From positions 1 through 41,956 of IMG/VR virus record IMGVR_UViG_3300046675_000209: a DNA stretch of 41,956 bases, one strand, 5' to 3'. Every line of letters starts with the position of its first letter. Position 1 is the stretch's first letter. A program made the translations under genes and the position numbers. The notes beneath the pieces are model-generated. The model ran no database searches. It had not been told where the DNA came from and worked only from the letters and a program-made list of their open reading frames with translations. The DNA comes from a virus. Positions 34,334-41,956 of the stretch are shown piece after piece.

Positions 34334-35058
34334 TAGTGCACCTTGGCTTGCAGCGCCTTGACGTCCGCCTCAAGCGCGCTCACACGCTGCTCGATGGTCG
34401 GGGCAGGCTTGGGCAGGGGGACGGCCGGAACAGGGACGGGGACCGGCGGGGCGGGGTGCAGCGGGACGGCCGGAGCAGGCGCCGGAGTGAAGTGCGCGGG
34501 GACGGTGACCGGGTGGGCCCAACTCCGCAGCGCATCCGCTGACTTGAAGTTGGCGACGTTGCGGTCGATGCCACCCGCCCATGAGTACTGGTGAAACACC
34601 CATGCGTGGCTGATGTTCGGCTTGCCAGCGGGATGGTTCGGGTCGGCGATCCACAGGCCATCCATCGGCCCGCCGTTGTCGGTGTCCCGGTTACGCCAGT
34701 AGTCCGTGTTGCAGTACAGGACCACCTTGTGACCGGGCGCCTTGGCCTTGACGCGCGCCATGAACGCATCGCGCTGCGCCTGACTCACGCCCGCTGTTTC
34801 CCAGTCGAACGCGAGGATGTCACCGGCGGAAAGCTTGGCCTTGCTCAGGAAGTAATCCGCCTCAGCGGCGCCGCCTACCTTGGCGAAATGGTAGTGACCG
34901 ACGACCAGGCCAGCGGCGCGAGCATGCGCGACCTGCCCGGCATAGCGCGGGTTTACGTAAACGGTTCCCTCGGTCGCTTTGACGAACGCGAATGAAAGAC
35001 CCTTGGTCGGAAAAGCGACGGGCTGATAGCTCGACACATCTACGCCGAGAACGGCCAT
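34333..35058 (-). CDS. Endolysin, GH25 muramidase
   Basis: A 241-residue lysin. The GH25 catalytic domain (about 3-190) has the N-terminal Asp in GVDVSSYQP, AFVKATEGT, GHYHFAKV and the catalytic Asp/Glu in AFDWETAG, then YCNTDYW and WIADPN. It cleaves the MurNAc-GlcNAc bond. A Pro/Ala/Val linker follows (about 193-225) and a short coiled coil (RVSALEADVKALQAKVH) ends the protein instead of a known cell-wall domain. ATG at 35058 has AAGGAGCTGCACA. It is the first gene of the lysis cassette. Confidence 0.93.
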   Translation of the reverse strand: MAVLGVDVSSYQPVAFPTKGLSFAFVKATEGTVYVNPRYAGQVAHARAAGLVVGHYHFAKVGGAAEADYFLSKAKLSAGDILAFDWETAGVSQAQRDAFMARVKAKAPGHKVVLYCNTDYWRNRDTDNGGPMDGLWIADPNHPAGKPNISHAWVFHQYSWAGGIDRNVANFKSADALRSWAHPVTVPAHFTPAPAPAVPLHPAPPVPVPVPAVPLPKPAPTIEQRVSALEADVKALQAKVH

Positions 35059-35069
35059 TGTGCAGCTCC

Positions 35070-35606
35070 TTAACGCGCAACCCATGTTGCGCTCATGCCG
35101 GTATTCGTGTTGTTGGTCGTGAGGTTTCCGCCGGAGTTCTGCCACGCCTGCAATTCGAGGTAGTCGCCGACGTTCAGGTAAACGTGTGCAGCACCGGATC
35201 CGATCCAAGAGTTGGTGCCGTTGCACGCCGGGCCCTCGACCGACACGCCCCCCTGATTCAGCGCGGCCCCGTTCACCACAAGACGAACCTGCCGGTTACC
35301 CGTGGCGTTCGGGGCGAATGACACCGAGTACGACACGAGATACAGACCGGCGACTTGCGCCGTGTACCTACTCGTGTTCGTCGATGTGCTGTGCCCACCC
35401 TCGGTGTCGATGATCTCCTGATCCAGCGGGATGGACACCGACGTTGTACCAGTCGTGAACGTCGGTGTCGTCGCCGCGTAGCCAACGAACCGGGGAGGAT
35501 CCGTCACGAACGTGAGCGGGTCCCGTACCTGCGCATTCCACAGCGCGCTAGTCAGGAAGTTTCCCGTCGCCGCTGTGTACGGAACGGGTACCGGGAGTCC
35601 GGCCAT
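35070..35606 (-). CDS. Tail-tip protein with C1q/TNF-like jelly roll
   Basis: A 178-residue protein. After a short attachment-like N-terminus (VPYTAATGNFLTSALWNAQV RDP), it continues as an antiparallel beta-sandwich: ISIPLDQEI-like start, TSRYTAQVAGLYLVSYSVSF, RQVRLVVNGAAL, AAHVYLNVGDYLELQAWQNS. This is the C1q-like/TNF-like jelly roll found in phage receptor-binding or baseplate proteins. It lies between the large minor tail protein and the endolysin and begins 15 bp after the former. Host recognition is plausible but not proven. Confidence 0.75.
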   Translation of the reverse strand: MAGLPVPVPYTAATGNFLTSALWNAQVRDPLTFVTDPPRFVGYAATTPTFTTGTTSVSIPLDQEIIDTEGGHSTSTNTSRYTAQVAGLYLVSYSVSFAPNATGNRQVRLVVNGAALNQGGVSVEGPACNGTNSWIGSGAAHVYLNVGDYLELQAWQNSGGNLTTNNTNTGMSATWVAR

Positions 35607-35621
35607 CTGTCGTCACCTTCA

Positions 35622-38459
35622 CTAGTAGGCAAACACTGCCTTGCCGAACGCGTCGGCGCTGTCATAGGACGCTGGATCGGTTACGCCGGTCGGCAGAACC
35701 TCAGACACCGTCACTCCGGCGCTGTGTGCCTTGCTGAGCGTCCCGGAGAGCGTCACGGTCCCCGTGGACCATCCGGCGACTGTCGAGCCCACAGAGAGGA
35801 GCGTGACGGTTTCCTGATTGGCCGTGCCGAGACCGACGACCAACTGAGTTCCCTTGGGGAGTTGAGCGGCCAGCGGGTTGGCACTGTCGGCGCCACCTCC
35901 GGCGTTCAGGATGAGCGAGGCTCCGCCGACCGAGGTTGCCGTGTTCAGCGTCGTACGGAACGCGCCGAGGGCGACATACGGCACCGGGTCGGCAGGGCTC
36001 GCTTGCAGCGTCACGAACGCTTCGCCGTTGCTGTCCATGTCCCAAGTGATCTGCTCGACAAAGCAATCGAGCGAGACGAGCGGGGCACCGACCGGCCGCC
36101 GGTTGATAGTGATCCGGGTGCCGAGCTCAAGGGCGAGCAGCGTCGGCCACAGCGAGGGAGCCGCCGAGGGGTGAAGCTTCACGCTCTGGACACGCGACAT
36201 GGGCGCCTTGTACCGGGACAGCAGATAGGCCCCGGCATCCTGGCATTCGGACGTGCTCGCGGTGTTCAGCGTGCGTGACATGGGCCGTGCGAAGTACGCG
36301 GCGACACTCGCACTGTCGGTGGTCCGGAACATCTGACCGGATCCTTGGTGCGTCACCTCGACCACGTTCGCCAAGTGCGTGCTGTCGAAGTCGAGTTGAA
36401 GATCCTCGTAAGGCATCTCGCCCGGTCCGTCACCGAGTACGAGAGCGGGCGTGCGTGCGTTGTACCGGGCGCCCCGGCCGACGAACGTTACGGTTCCGTC
36501 GCCGGACACGAACTGATCGCCATTCTCGGTCGTCACCACGTTGCTAAGCGCCGTCATGACATCCGCACCTGCAAGATCACTCGCCGGTCCCATGGCCGTT
36601 GTCAGACCGGTGCCGATGCTGCTCGCTCCCTGAAACCCGGAGTACTCCAGAATGCGCGCGTACCTAGCGTTGCTGCTCTCACCTGCCGCACTGCTGCGCC
36701 ACGTCAGGTACAGATCGGCCATGTCCGCAGCGCCGAGCAGCGAGGGGAATTCGGTGACGAACGCCAGACTCCCCTTGAACACGTACTGCGCCGTCCGGAG
36801 ATACGGCGAATAGTTCGCCCCGAGGTAGTCGGACATTCCGCCGACAATGGGCATGAGGGAAGCCGATACCGTCGCTGTCGACGTGACACCGTCGAGCGAA
36901 AGACTCAGCGTGTTCGTGCTGCGGTCGACACCGAATATGGCGAGATGCCAATTCCCGTCGGCCACGTTCGAGGGACCACTGAACGGGGTCGATACCGTAA
37001 TCGAGCCAGTCGCATTCGTGTAAAGCCGTAGCGCTCCGGTGCTGTCGATGTACAGGGAAATGCTGCTCGCCGTACCGAACGCGCTCGCTATGCCGCTCCA
37101 GATGTACGAGAGATCCGTCGGCAGCGATCCGGCCGTGTAGCGGAAAGCGACCATGCGCGTCCATGCCGAGGTACCGGGACCGTTGAGGCCAGCGGAGCTC
37201 AGAGACAGCATCGTCGCCGGGCTGTTCGCGCTCGTACCGGCAGTCAGCGGCGAGGCCGTTACGACGGTGCCCGTACTGCCGGTGAATCCGCCGGTCGAGC
37301 TCGTCGCCGTGATCGTGTTCCCGGCGGTCCAGTTGCCCGAACCTGCCTTGCCGTAAAGGGTCTTGGCGTTCGGGTTGGATCCGGTCGCGTCGGCGAACTC
37401 GGTCGAGCCCGCAGGGTCACCGAGCGCGTAGCAGAATCGGGGGTTGTGGGATGCGATCTCCTCCGCGAAAACCTCGCCGAGCGTCACCTGTGACAGCAGC
37501 GCGAACGCATCCACGGCCGTAGGGCTCACCTGCCCGTACGTGCCGCTCTCGCCCCACACGGTCGGCCACCGCTCAGTGAAGCCGCTGAAGAGGGGATACC
37601 ACGTCCCGGGCAGCGTCCATGCAGTCGCGGAGGACGCCCGCTCGACCTGCCACCCGTCAACCTCAATGGCACAGTCAGCGGCGACGGTTGCGCCAATGGC
37701 TACGCCCGCACACATGCCGAACACTCCCCCGGTCGTCGGCGCTGTCGCCGTAACCGTGACAGTGGCCCACACGTTCGCCGTAGCGCTGCCCGTAAGGGGC
37801 GTCACGGTGCCGTACACGGAGGTGACCGGAGCGGCCAGCGGGTCGGGGCCGTAGAAAGCCAGAACAGCCTTGACGCTCGCCGTAGTTGAGGCCGTGACGT
37901 TGCGGACGCGCATGGAAACGGTGAACGTCTTACCGGGCGCGACGCCGACCCCGTCCGTGTAGCAGATACGCGAGCCAGCGGCAGCACCGTTGAGCGCGGC
38001 GAACCGGAACACGTTCGTACCCTGGTAGGCAGTCAGCGAGCCGCCGGGTACCGCGACCACTCCGCCGGACGCATCGGTCTGAGACTTGACGTTGAAGCTC
38101 GCCGGGATCGCCCCGGTGCTGTAACCCTCCCCCGCGCTGGCCTGAACGGCGGTCAGAAGGTTGGGAGTTGGAGGCCATTGCGCGCGACGCTGGTAGGGCT
38201 GGAAGGGCAGGATCTTCCCGCCGAACGGCCCTGCCGCATTCGTAGGGTCGAGAGCGCCATCCTGGCTCCCGAGCGTGATCGAGTAGTCGCCAGCCTGAGC
38301 CTGATCAAGTTCATACTGCTTGCCACGCTTCGCGCTCGCCTGTGACAGCGTACGGTCGACGACGTTCACCCAGCGGCCCGAAGGGATGCTCACGCCCGCA
38401 GCGCCCCACACAGGCCCCCACAGCTCGTCAATCACAGGGTAGTTCGGGTTAACGGCCAT
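35622..38459 (-). CDS. Large minor tail protein with LamG-like domain
   Basis: A 945-residue protein following the tape measure. The N-terminal part (VIDELWGPVWGAAGVSIPSG to SITLGSQDGALDP) and the C-terminal part (GPGEMPYEDLQLDFDSTHLA, VTHQGSGQMF) are typical of actinophage tail-tip proteins. Residues about 130-270 look like a carbohydrate-binding module, and about 390-600 like a LamG/concanavalin domain (TNATGSITVSTPF, DGNWHLAIFGVDR, LSLSLDGVTST). It probably combines distal tail and receptor-contact roles, since no separate Dit gene is seen. The ATG at 38459 has CCGGAGGGACC. Confidence 0.8.
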   Translation of the reverse strand: MAVNPNYPVIDELWGPVWGAAGVSIPSGRWVNVVDRTLSQASAKRGKQYELDQAQAGDYSITLGSQDGALDPTNAAGPFGGKILPFQPYQRRAQWPPTPNLLTAVQASAGEGYSTGAIPASFNVKSQTDASGGVVAVPGGSLTAYQGTNVFRFAALNGAAAGSRICYTDGVGVAPGKTFTVSMRVRNVTASTTASVKAVLAFYGPDPLAAPVTSVYGTVTPLTGSATANVWATVTVTATAPTTGGVFGMCAGVAIGATVAADCAIEVDGWQVERASSATAWTLPGTWYPLFSGFTERWPTVWGESGTYGQVSPTAVDAFALLSQVTLGEVFAEEIASHNPRFCYALGDPAGSTEFADATGSNPNAKTLYGKAGSGNWTAGNTITATSSTGGFTGSTGTVVTASPLTAGTSANSPATMLSLSSAGLNGPGTSAWTRMVAFRYTAGSLPTDLSYIWSGIASAFGTASSISLYIDSTGALRLYTNATGSITVSTPFSGPSNVADGNWHLAIFGVDRSTNTLSLSLDGVTSTATVSASLMPIVGGMSDYLGANYSPYLRTAQYVFKGSLAFVTEFPSLLGAADMADLYLTWRSSAAGESSNARYARILEYSGFQGASSIGTGLTTAMGPASDLAGADVMTALSNVVTTENGDQFVSGDGTVTFVGRGARYNARTPALVLGDGPGEMPYEDLQLDFDSTHLANVVEVTHQGSGQMFRTTDSASVAAYFARPMSRTLNTASTSECQDAGAYLLSRYKAPMSRVQSVKLHPSAAPSLWPTLLALELGTRITINRRPVGAPLVSLDCFVEQITWDMDSNGEAFVTLQASPADPVPYVALGAFRTTLNTATSVGGASLILNAGGGADSANPLAAQLPKGTQLVVGLGTANQETVTLLSVGSTVAGWSTGTVTLSGTLSKAHSAGVTVSEVLPTGVTDPASYDSADAFGKAVFAY

Positions 38460-38475
38460 GGTCCCTCCGGGGCGA

Positions 38476-38505
38476 GGGGCGGTGAGTAAATTTACCCACC
38501 GCCCC
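38476..38505 (-). terminator. Hairpin after tape measure with central palindrome
   Basis: GGGGCGGTG (38476-38484) and CACCGCCCC (38497-38505) extend palindrome copy 14 to a 30-bp dyad with one mismatch, 9 bp after the tape-measure stop. As at 3860-3899, operator and hairpin share the same centre. Confidence 0.6.
38484..38497. repeat. Palindrome copy 14 (GAGTAAATTTACCC)
   Basis: Between tape measure and minor tail gene, in the centre of a hairpin. Confidence 0.95.
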
Positions 38506-38513
38506 GACTGGGT

Positions 38514-41500
38514 CTAGCGCTTGTACGGGCGCCACGTGGTCGAGTTGCGCGCGCCCTGCCGGAACATTTCCCGCTCGATCATCTCGACAAAATCCTTGTC
38601 GGATCGGATCGAGCCGTGCACCTCGACATGCACGTGCTGAACCATCGTGTGGCCGGAGTTGCCCGCACCGCTCAGCGTGGGCATCCCGCCGGAGATCAAC
38701 GCCCCGGACATGCGACCAGCAGCAGCGTGAACATCGCGGTTACCGCTGTCGACACCGTTCACGAGACCAGCGGAAACCCACTGGCCGATTTCGTGAAACA
38801 CGCGCGACGGCGACTTGATCCCCAGCGCCTTCTTGATCGCATGAGTCATGGACTTGGCGATCTTCAGCATTTGCTTGTCAATGGCCTTTTCCTGAGACTG
38901 AAGTCCCTTGATCAAGCCCTTGGCAGCGTTGATGCCGTTCCGGTACATGCCATCGGCGACGAGCGAGCCCGTTGCGCTGGCCGTACCCTTGAGCTGCTGC
39001 TGCATGTCGTTGAGCTGCTTGATCTGCCCGGCATTCGCACCGAGCAGCGCCTGAGCGGTCGCACCCCCGCCCTCGACACCGGCCGAAGCGATCTGCTCCA
39101 AGAGGTCCCCTCGGAGCCCCTTGGCCTTGAGCGCCGATATCTCCGAAGCGAATTGCTTCGCCGCCGCGAGTTGGTCCTGCATGTTGGCGAGGACGTCGCC
39201 GGTAGTGATACCCGCGCCATCTTCCTGCGCCCCCATAACGACACTCGCGCCCTGCATGATGCCGCTCGCTATGTCGTCGCGGAGCGACTTCCATGCATCC
39301 TGGAGACCCTTGAGCTTGTCCTGAGCCGCCTTGATCTTGGACGCGAACGCCGCCCGCGTGACAGCGAGCCCGTGAAGTAGCTTTCCCTCCTTGGCTACGT
39401 ACTTCTCAAGCGACTTGACCGCCTTCTCGTGCGAGGCAATCCACTTGCGCATGCCGGAGCCCTTACGGCCCTTGGCCGCGTGCAGGTCGTGAATCCGGTT
39501 CATGGCCTGCATGAGCAGGGTCTCGGTCTTCTTGATCGCCGCCTTGACCTTGGACAGCGAGCCAGTCAGACCTTCGATCAGACCCTCGTGCACATAGATG
39601 CCGAGTGAACGGAACACCTTGGACGGCGAGTTGATGCCGAGTCGGGTCTTGAAGCTTCCGACCATGCCGTCCGCCGTCGAGTGCATCGCTGCCGTGACGT
39701 GGTGCGCATTCTGCGTGACGCCGAGGGCGAGGCCAGTAGGAATGGCCTTACCGATCTTGTCCCGGAACACCTTGGACGGGCTGTTGATATCCAGGATCGA
39801 CTTAATGCTGTCGACCGCATCGCTGCCGAGACCCTTGACAGTCGCGACCGCGATATCCTTCATCGACTTCACGCCGTCGATGAATCCGTGAATCAGGTCC
39901 TTGCCCGCCTGCACGAGCAGATCGCCGAAAGCGCTGCCGACGTTCTTGATCTCGGACCAGATGTCATGCATTCCTTGCTTGACGAGCTTCTTTGCGTCCG
40001 CCCAAGCTTTGCTCCAGTGCCCCGTGACCAAGTCGAGAATGACGGCGACGAGGTTGAGGATAAAGTGCATCCCGGTCGTGAATTCGCCGGAGATCAGCGC
40101 CCATCCAACCTTGAAAACGTTGAGCAGCAGATGCCATCCGGTAATGAAGAACGTCTTTGTCGACGTCCACATCGCCTTTAGCACCGCAAACGCGATCTTC
40201 GCTTGATCCTTGGTCACCGCCCAAAGGACCTTCCAGACAGCGGCGAGCTCCTTGCTGTGCCCCTTCCACCACGTGGTTAGATCCTTGAGCCGCCCACGGA
40301 CCCATGTCAGCACGTTCTTGTCAAACCACTTGACGGTGGCGTGCACGCCCTTCATCGCAGCGTCCCACATCACGTGGAATGCCTTGGTGGCACCCTTCCA
40401 CGCTGACTTGAACGCGTTCGCCACCGCCGGAATGTTCTTCTTGATCCACCCCCATACTTCCTTCCAGTGCAGGATGAGCATCACGAGTCCAGCGACGAGC
40501 GCCACGATTCCGGCGACGATCCACGTAATCGGGTTGGCCAGCAGCGAATCAGTGAACGACCATGAGGCGATGGATGCCGCAGCGAGACCGATCGTCACCA
40601 AACCGAGCGCGAGCGCAAACGACTTGAGATAGATGCTGTGGCTGCGCATGAATTCGAGCGCCTTGGAAAGCCAGCCGAGGAACTTAGTCGCGTACGGGAG
40701 CAGCTTCTGCCCGATGGCAATACCGATGCCCTCGGCGCTGCCCTTGAATTCCGCCATCTTTTGGTTGAACGTCCCTTGAACGTCCGACCAGCCCTCGATG
40801 TCCTTCCCACCGTCGCGGACATGCTTACCGATTCCGTCCACGTTCTTCTTGAAGGTGTCCATGTGCGGCCCGGTGAGCATCAACGCACCCATCATCGACT
40901 TGGTGCCGCCGACCATCTGAGACAGCGCGCCAATGTAGGTCTTCTGCGTCGGCGTCATCTTCTCTAGCGCCGACTGAAAGTCCTTGCCCTTTTTCGCTGC
41001 CTTTTGCAGCGAGTCGATGAGGACCGTTCCGCCGGGACCCATCTTCTTTTTGATGGCGTCCGTAAGCGTCGTCAGGGTCGCGGCCAAACCCTCTTTACCG
41101 AGCTGCTTGGACACCTTGAGGGAGCTCAGACCGAGCCCCTTCATGGTCGCCGCCGCCTTGGACGACGGGTTGGAAAGCTGCCCGATCGTCTGCCGAAGAT
41201 ACGTCGCCGCAACGCGCGCGTCCGAACCCTGGGAGGTCATCGTCGCCATGGCGCCCAATACCTCATTGAGCCCTACGTGAGCCGCCGCAGACACAGGCAG
41301 GATGCCGGACATTGATCCGGCCAGCGCCTCAAGGTTGGTCTTGCCCTCAGCCTCAGTGCCGACAAGCGCGTTCATGACGTCCGTCGTGTGCTGCGAATTG
41401 ATCGCCGCATCCTTGGACCCCAGGCTGTACGCGTTCATTGCAGTCGTGACAGCGTCGGTAACCGTGGCGAGATCCGCCGCACCCACCTTGGCACCCTGCG

Positions 41501-41906
41501 CCGACACACGCAGCACGTCGAGCGCCTTCTGCCCATGGAAGCCAGCGGACTCGACCATGTACAGACCGGCCGTCAAATCCTTGGTGGACTCCCCCACCTT
41601 GCCCGCCATGGCAAGCACGCCGTTACCGACGAGCCCCATGTTCTTCGCGGACTCACCGGCGCCGGTGCGAACACGCGTCATCTGCGTCTGGAAGTCAGCG
41701 GCCATGTGCGTTGTCTTGACAGCAGCAACAGCAGCAGCGACACCGATTCCGAGGAGCGCAGCTTTCGCCACACCCCCCAGCTTGCGCATGTTCCCGCCGC
41801 CCTGAGCCTCAACCCGGCCGAGCTCGGTACGGACACCGCGCGACGTGGCCATAAAGCCAGTGGAGTTGCCAAGGAACTTGATAAATACGGGAGGCAAAGC
41901 ACCCAT
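38514..41906 (-). CDS. Tape measure protein
   Basis: A 1130-residue protein that sets tail length; at the usual 1.5 angstrom per residue it predicts a tail near 170 nm. The N-terminal region has the TMP motif (AAVAAVKTTHMAADFQTQMT, then VMNALVGTEAEGKTNLEALA), a hydrophobic section about 440-500 (FALALGLVTIGLAAASIASW, ITWIVAGIVALVAGLVMLIL) and a repeated INSPSKVF/IKSPSRVF motif in the C-terminal half. ATG at 41906 is directly next to palindrome copy 15; AGGTAGG is the best ribosome site. Confidence 0.93.
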   Translation of the reverse strand: MGALPPVFIKFLGNSTGFMATSRGVRTELGRVEAQGGGNMRKLGGVAKAALLGIGVAAAVAAVKTTHMAADFQTQMTRVRTGAGESAKNMGLVGNGVLAMAGKVGESTKDLTAGLYMVESAGFHGQKALDVLRVSAQGAKVGAADLATVTDAVTTAMNAYSLGSKDAAINSQHTTDVMNALVGTEAEGKTNLEALAGSMSGILPVSAAAHVGLNEVLGAMATMTSQGSDARVAATYLRQTIGQLSNPSSKAAATMKGLGLSSLKVSKQLGKEGLAATLTTLTDAIKKKMGPGGTVLIDSLQKAAKKGKDFQSALEKMTPTQKTYIGALSQMVGGTKSMMGALMLTGPHMDTFKKNVDGIGKHVRDGGKDIEGWSDVQGTFNQKMAEFKGSAEGIGIAIGQKLLPYATKFLGWLSKALEFMRSHSIYLKSFALALGLVTIGLAAASIASWSFTDSLLANPITWIVAGIVALVAGLVMLILHWKEVWGWIKKNIPAVANAFKSAWKGATKAFHVMWDAAMKGVHATVKWFDKNVLTWVRGRLKDLTTWWKGHSKELAAVWKVLWAVTKDQAKIAFAVLKAMWTSTKTFFITGWHLLLNVFKVGWALISGEFTTGMHFILNLVAVILDLVTGHWSKAWADAKKLVKQGMHDIWSEIKNVGSAFGDLLVQAGKDLIHGFIDGVKSMKDIAVATVKGLGSDAVDSIKSILDINSPSKVFRDKIGKAIPTGLALGVTQNAHHVTAAMHSTADGMVGSFKTRLGINSPSKVFRSLGIYVHEGLIEGLTGSLSKVKAAIKKTETLLMQAMNRIHDLHAAKGRKGSGMRKWIASHEKAVKSLEKYVAKEGKLLHGLAVTRAAFASKIKAAQDKLKGLQDAWKSLRDDIASGIMQGASVVMGAQEDGAGITTGDVLANMQDQLAAAKQFASEISALKAKGLRGDLLEQIASAGVEGGGATAQALLGANAGQIKQLNDMQQQLKGTASATGSLVADGMYRNGINAAKGLIKGLQSQEKAIDKQMLKIAKSMTHAIKKALGIKSPSRVFHEIGQWVSAGLVNGVDSGNRDVHAAAGRMSGALISGGMPTLSGAGNSGHTMVQHVHVEVHGSIRSDKDFVEMIEREMFRQGARNSTTWRPYKR

Positions 41907-41920
41907 GGGTAAATTTACCT
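41907..41920. repeat. Palindrome copy 15 (GGGTAAATTTACCT)
   Basis: Abuts the tape-measure ATG. Its minus-strand TAA (41917-41915) is the stop of the gp10-like gene that crosses the window ends. Confidence 0.95.
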
Positions 41921-41956
41921 ACCTATCTTTTTGCCGTTGACAGCCGCACCCCACGC
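41915..41956 (-). CDS. 3' end of gp10-like gene (start at 438)
   Basis: Thirteen codons, AWGAAVNGKKIGR, and a TAA that is part of palindrome copy 15. Joined to the 146 codons at 438-1 in the same frame if the window is circular. Alone it has no start. Confidence 0.7.
   Translation of the reverse strand, partial: AWGAAVNGKKIGR

Noticed and set aside
3873-41920. CRISPR-like interpretation of the repeated 14-bp palindrome
   Set aside because: Copies are thousands of bases apart with no spacer regularity, no leader and no cas genes.

Overview
The window looks like the complete circularised genome of a temperate, siphovirus-type Streptomyces phage (or an excised/circularly assembled prophage). 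Reasons: high G+C with strongly GC3-biased genes, actinobacterial-style coupled genes (GTGA, ATGA and TAATG overlaps), an HK97-type head, a long tape-measure gene, a phiC31-type large serine integrase and a GH25 lysin. The window ends join in frame: the gene read on the minus strand from 438 to 1 continues, with an exact codon fit, from 41956 to a stop at 41915, so the 41,956 bp probably form a closed circle cut inside a gene.

Almost everything is on the minus strand, so in transcription order (descending coordinates) the layout is: tape measure, one large minor tail protein, a jelly-roll tail protein, GH25 endolysin and two small membrane/holin-type proteins (41.9-33.7 kb); an early module with dNMP kinase, a coiled-coil protein, paired small paralogues, a PD-(D/E)XK nuclease, an RNA ligase-like protein, a candidate recombination directionality factor, small unknown genes, a primase-helicase, DNA polymerase A, HNH nucleases and a sigma-factor-like protein (33.7-19.8 kb); a strip of small unknown genes, each with its own promoter/terminator signals (19.8-16.0 kb); candidate attP plus serine integrase (15.8-13.9 kb); a control region with paired DnaA boxes and two tRNA-like genes (13.9-13.0 kb); an amidase-like protein, HNH and probable cos region (13.0-11.6 kb); then collagen-like fibre, terminases, portal, protease, capsid, connectors, tail tube, frameshifted tail chaperones and a gp10-like protein (11.6-0.4 kb), which closes back onto the tape measure. 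Only three genes appear to be on the plus strand: two beside the terminase genes and one beside attP.

Two genome-wide regulatory motif families stand out. (1) A 14-bp palindrome, GGGTAAATTTACCC, occurs 15 times, nearly always exactly in gene junctions; it provides stop codons for six genes, sits at the centre of two terminator-like hairpins, and precedes several -35/-10 pairs. It is the obvious candidate for a dispersed operator/stoperator system comparable to, but different from, those of phiC31 and L5. (2) An asymmetric element, GGAAGTGyyyG...CC..TAG, occurs eight times on the minus strand, only in the early/control regions, seven times 37-72 bp before a start codon; one copy precedes the phage sigma-like gene. 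Together they suggest a phage-specific sigma/promoter circuit overlaid with a repressor/stoperator circuit. No obvious HTH repressor was recognised. No CRISPR array, insertion sequence or known defence system was seen.
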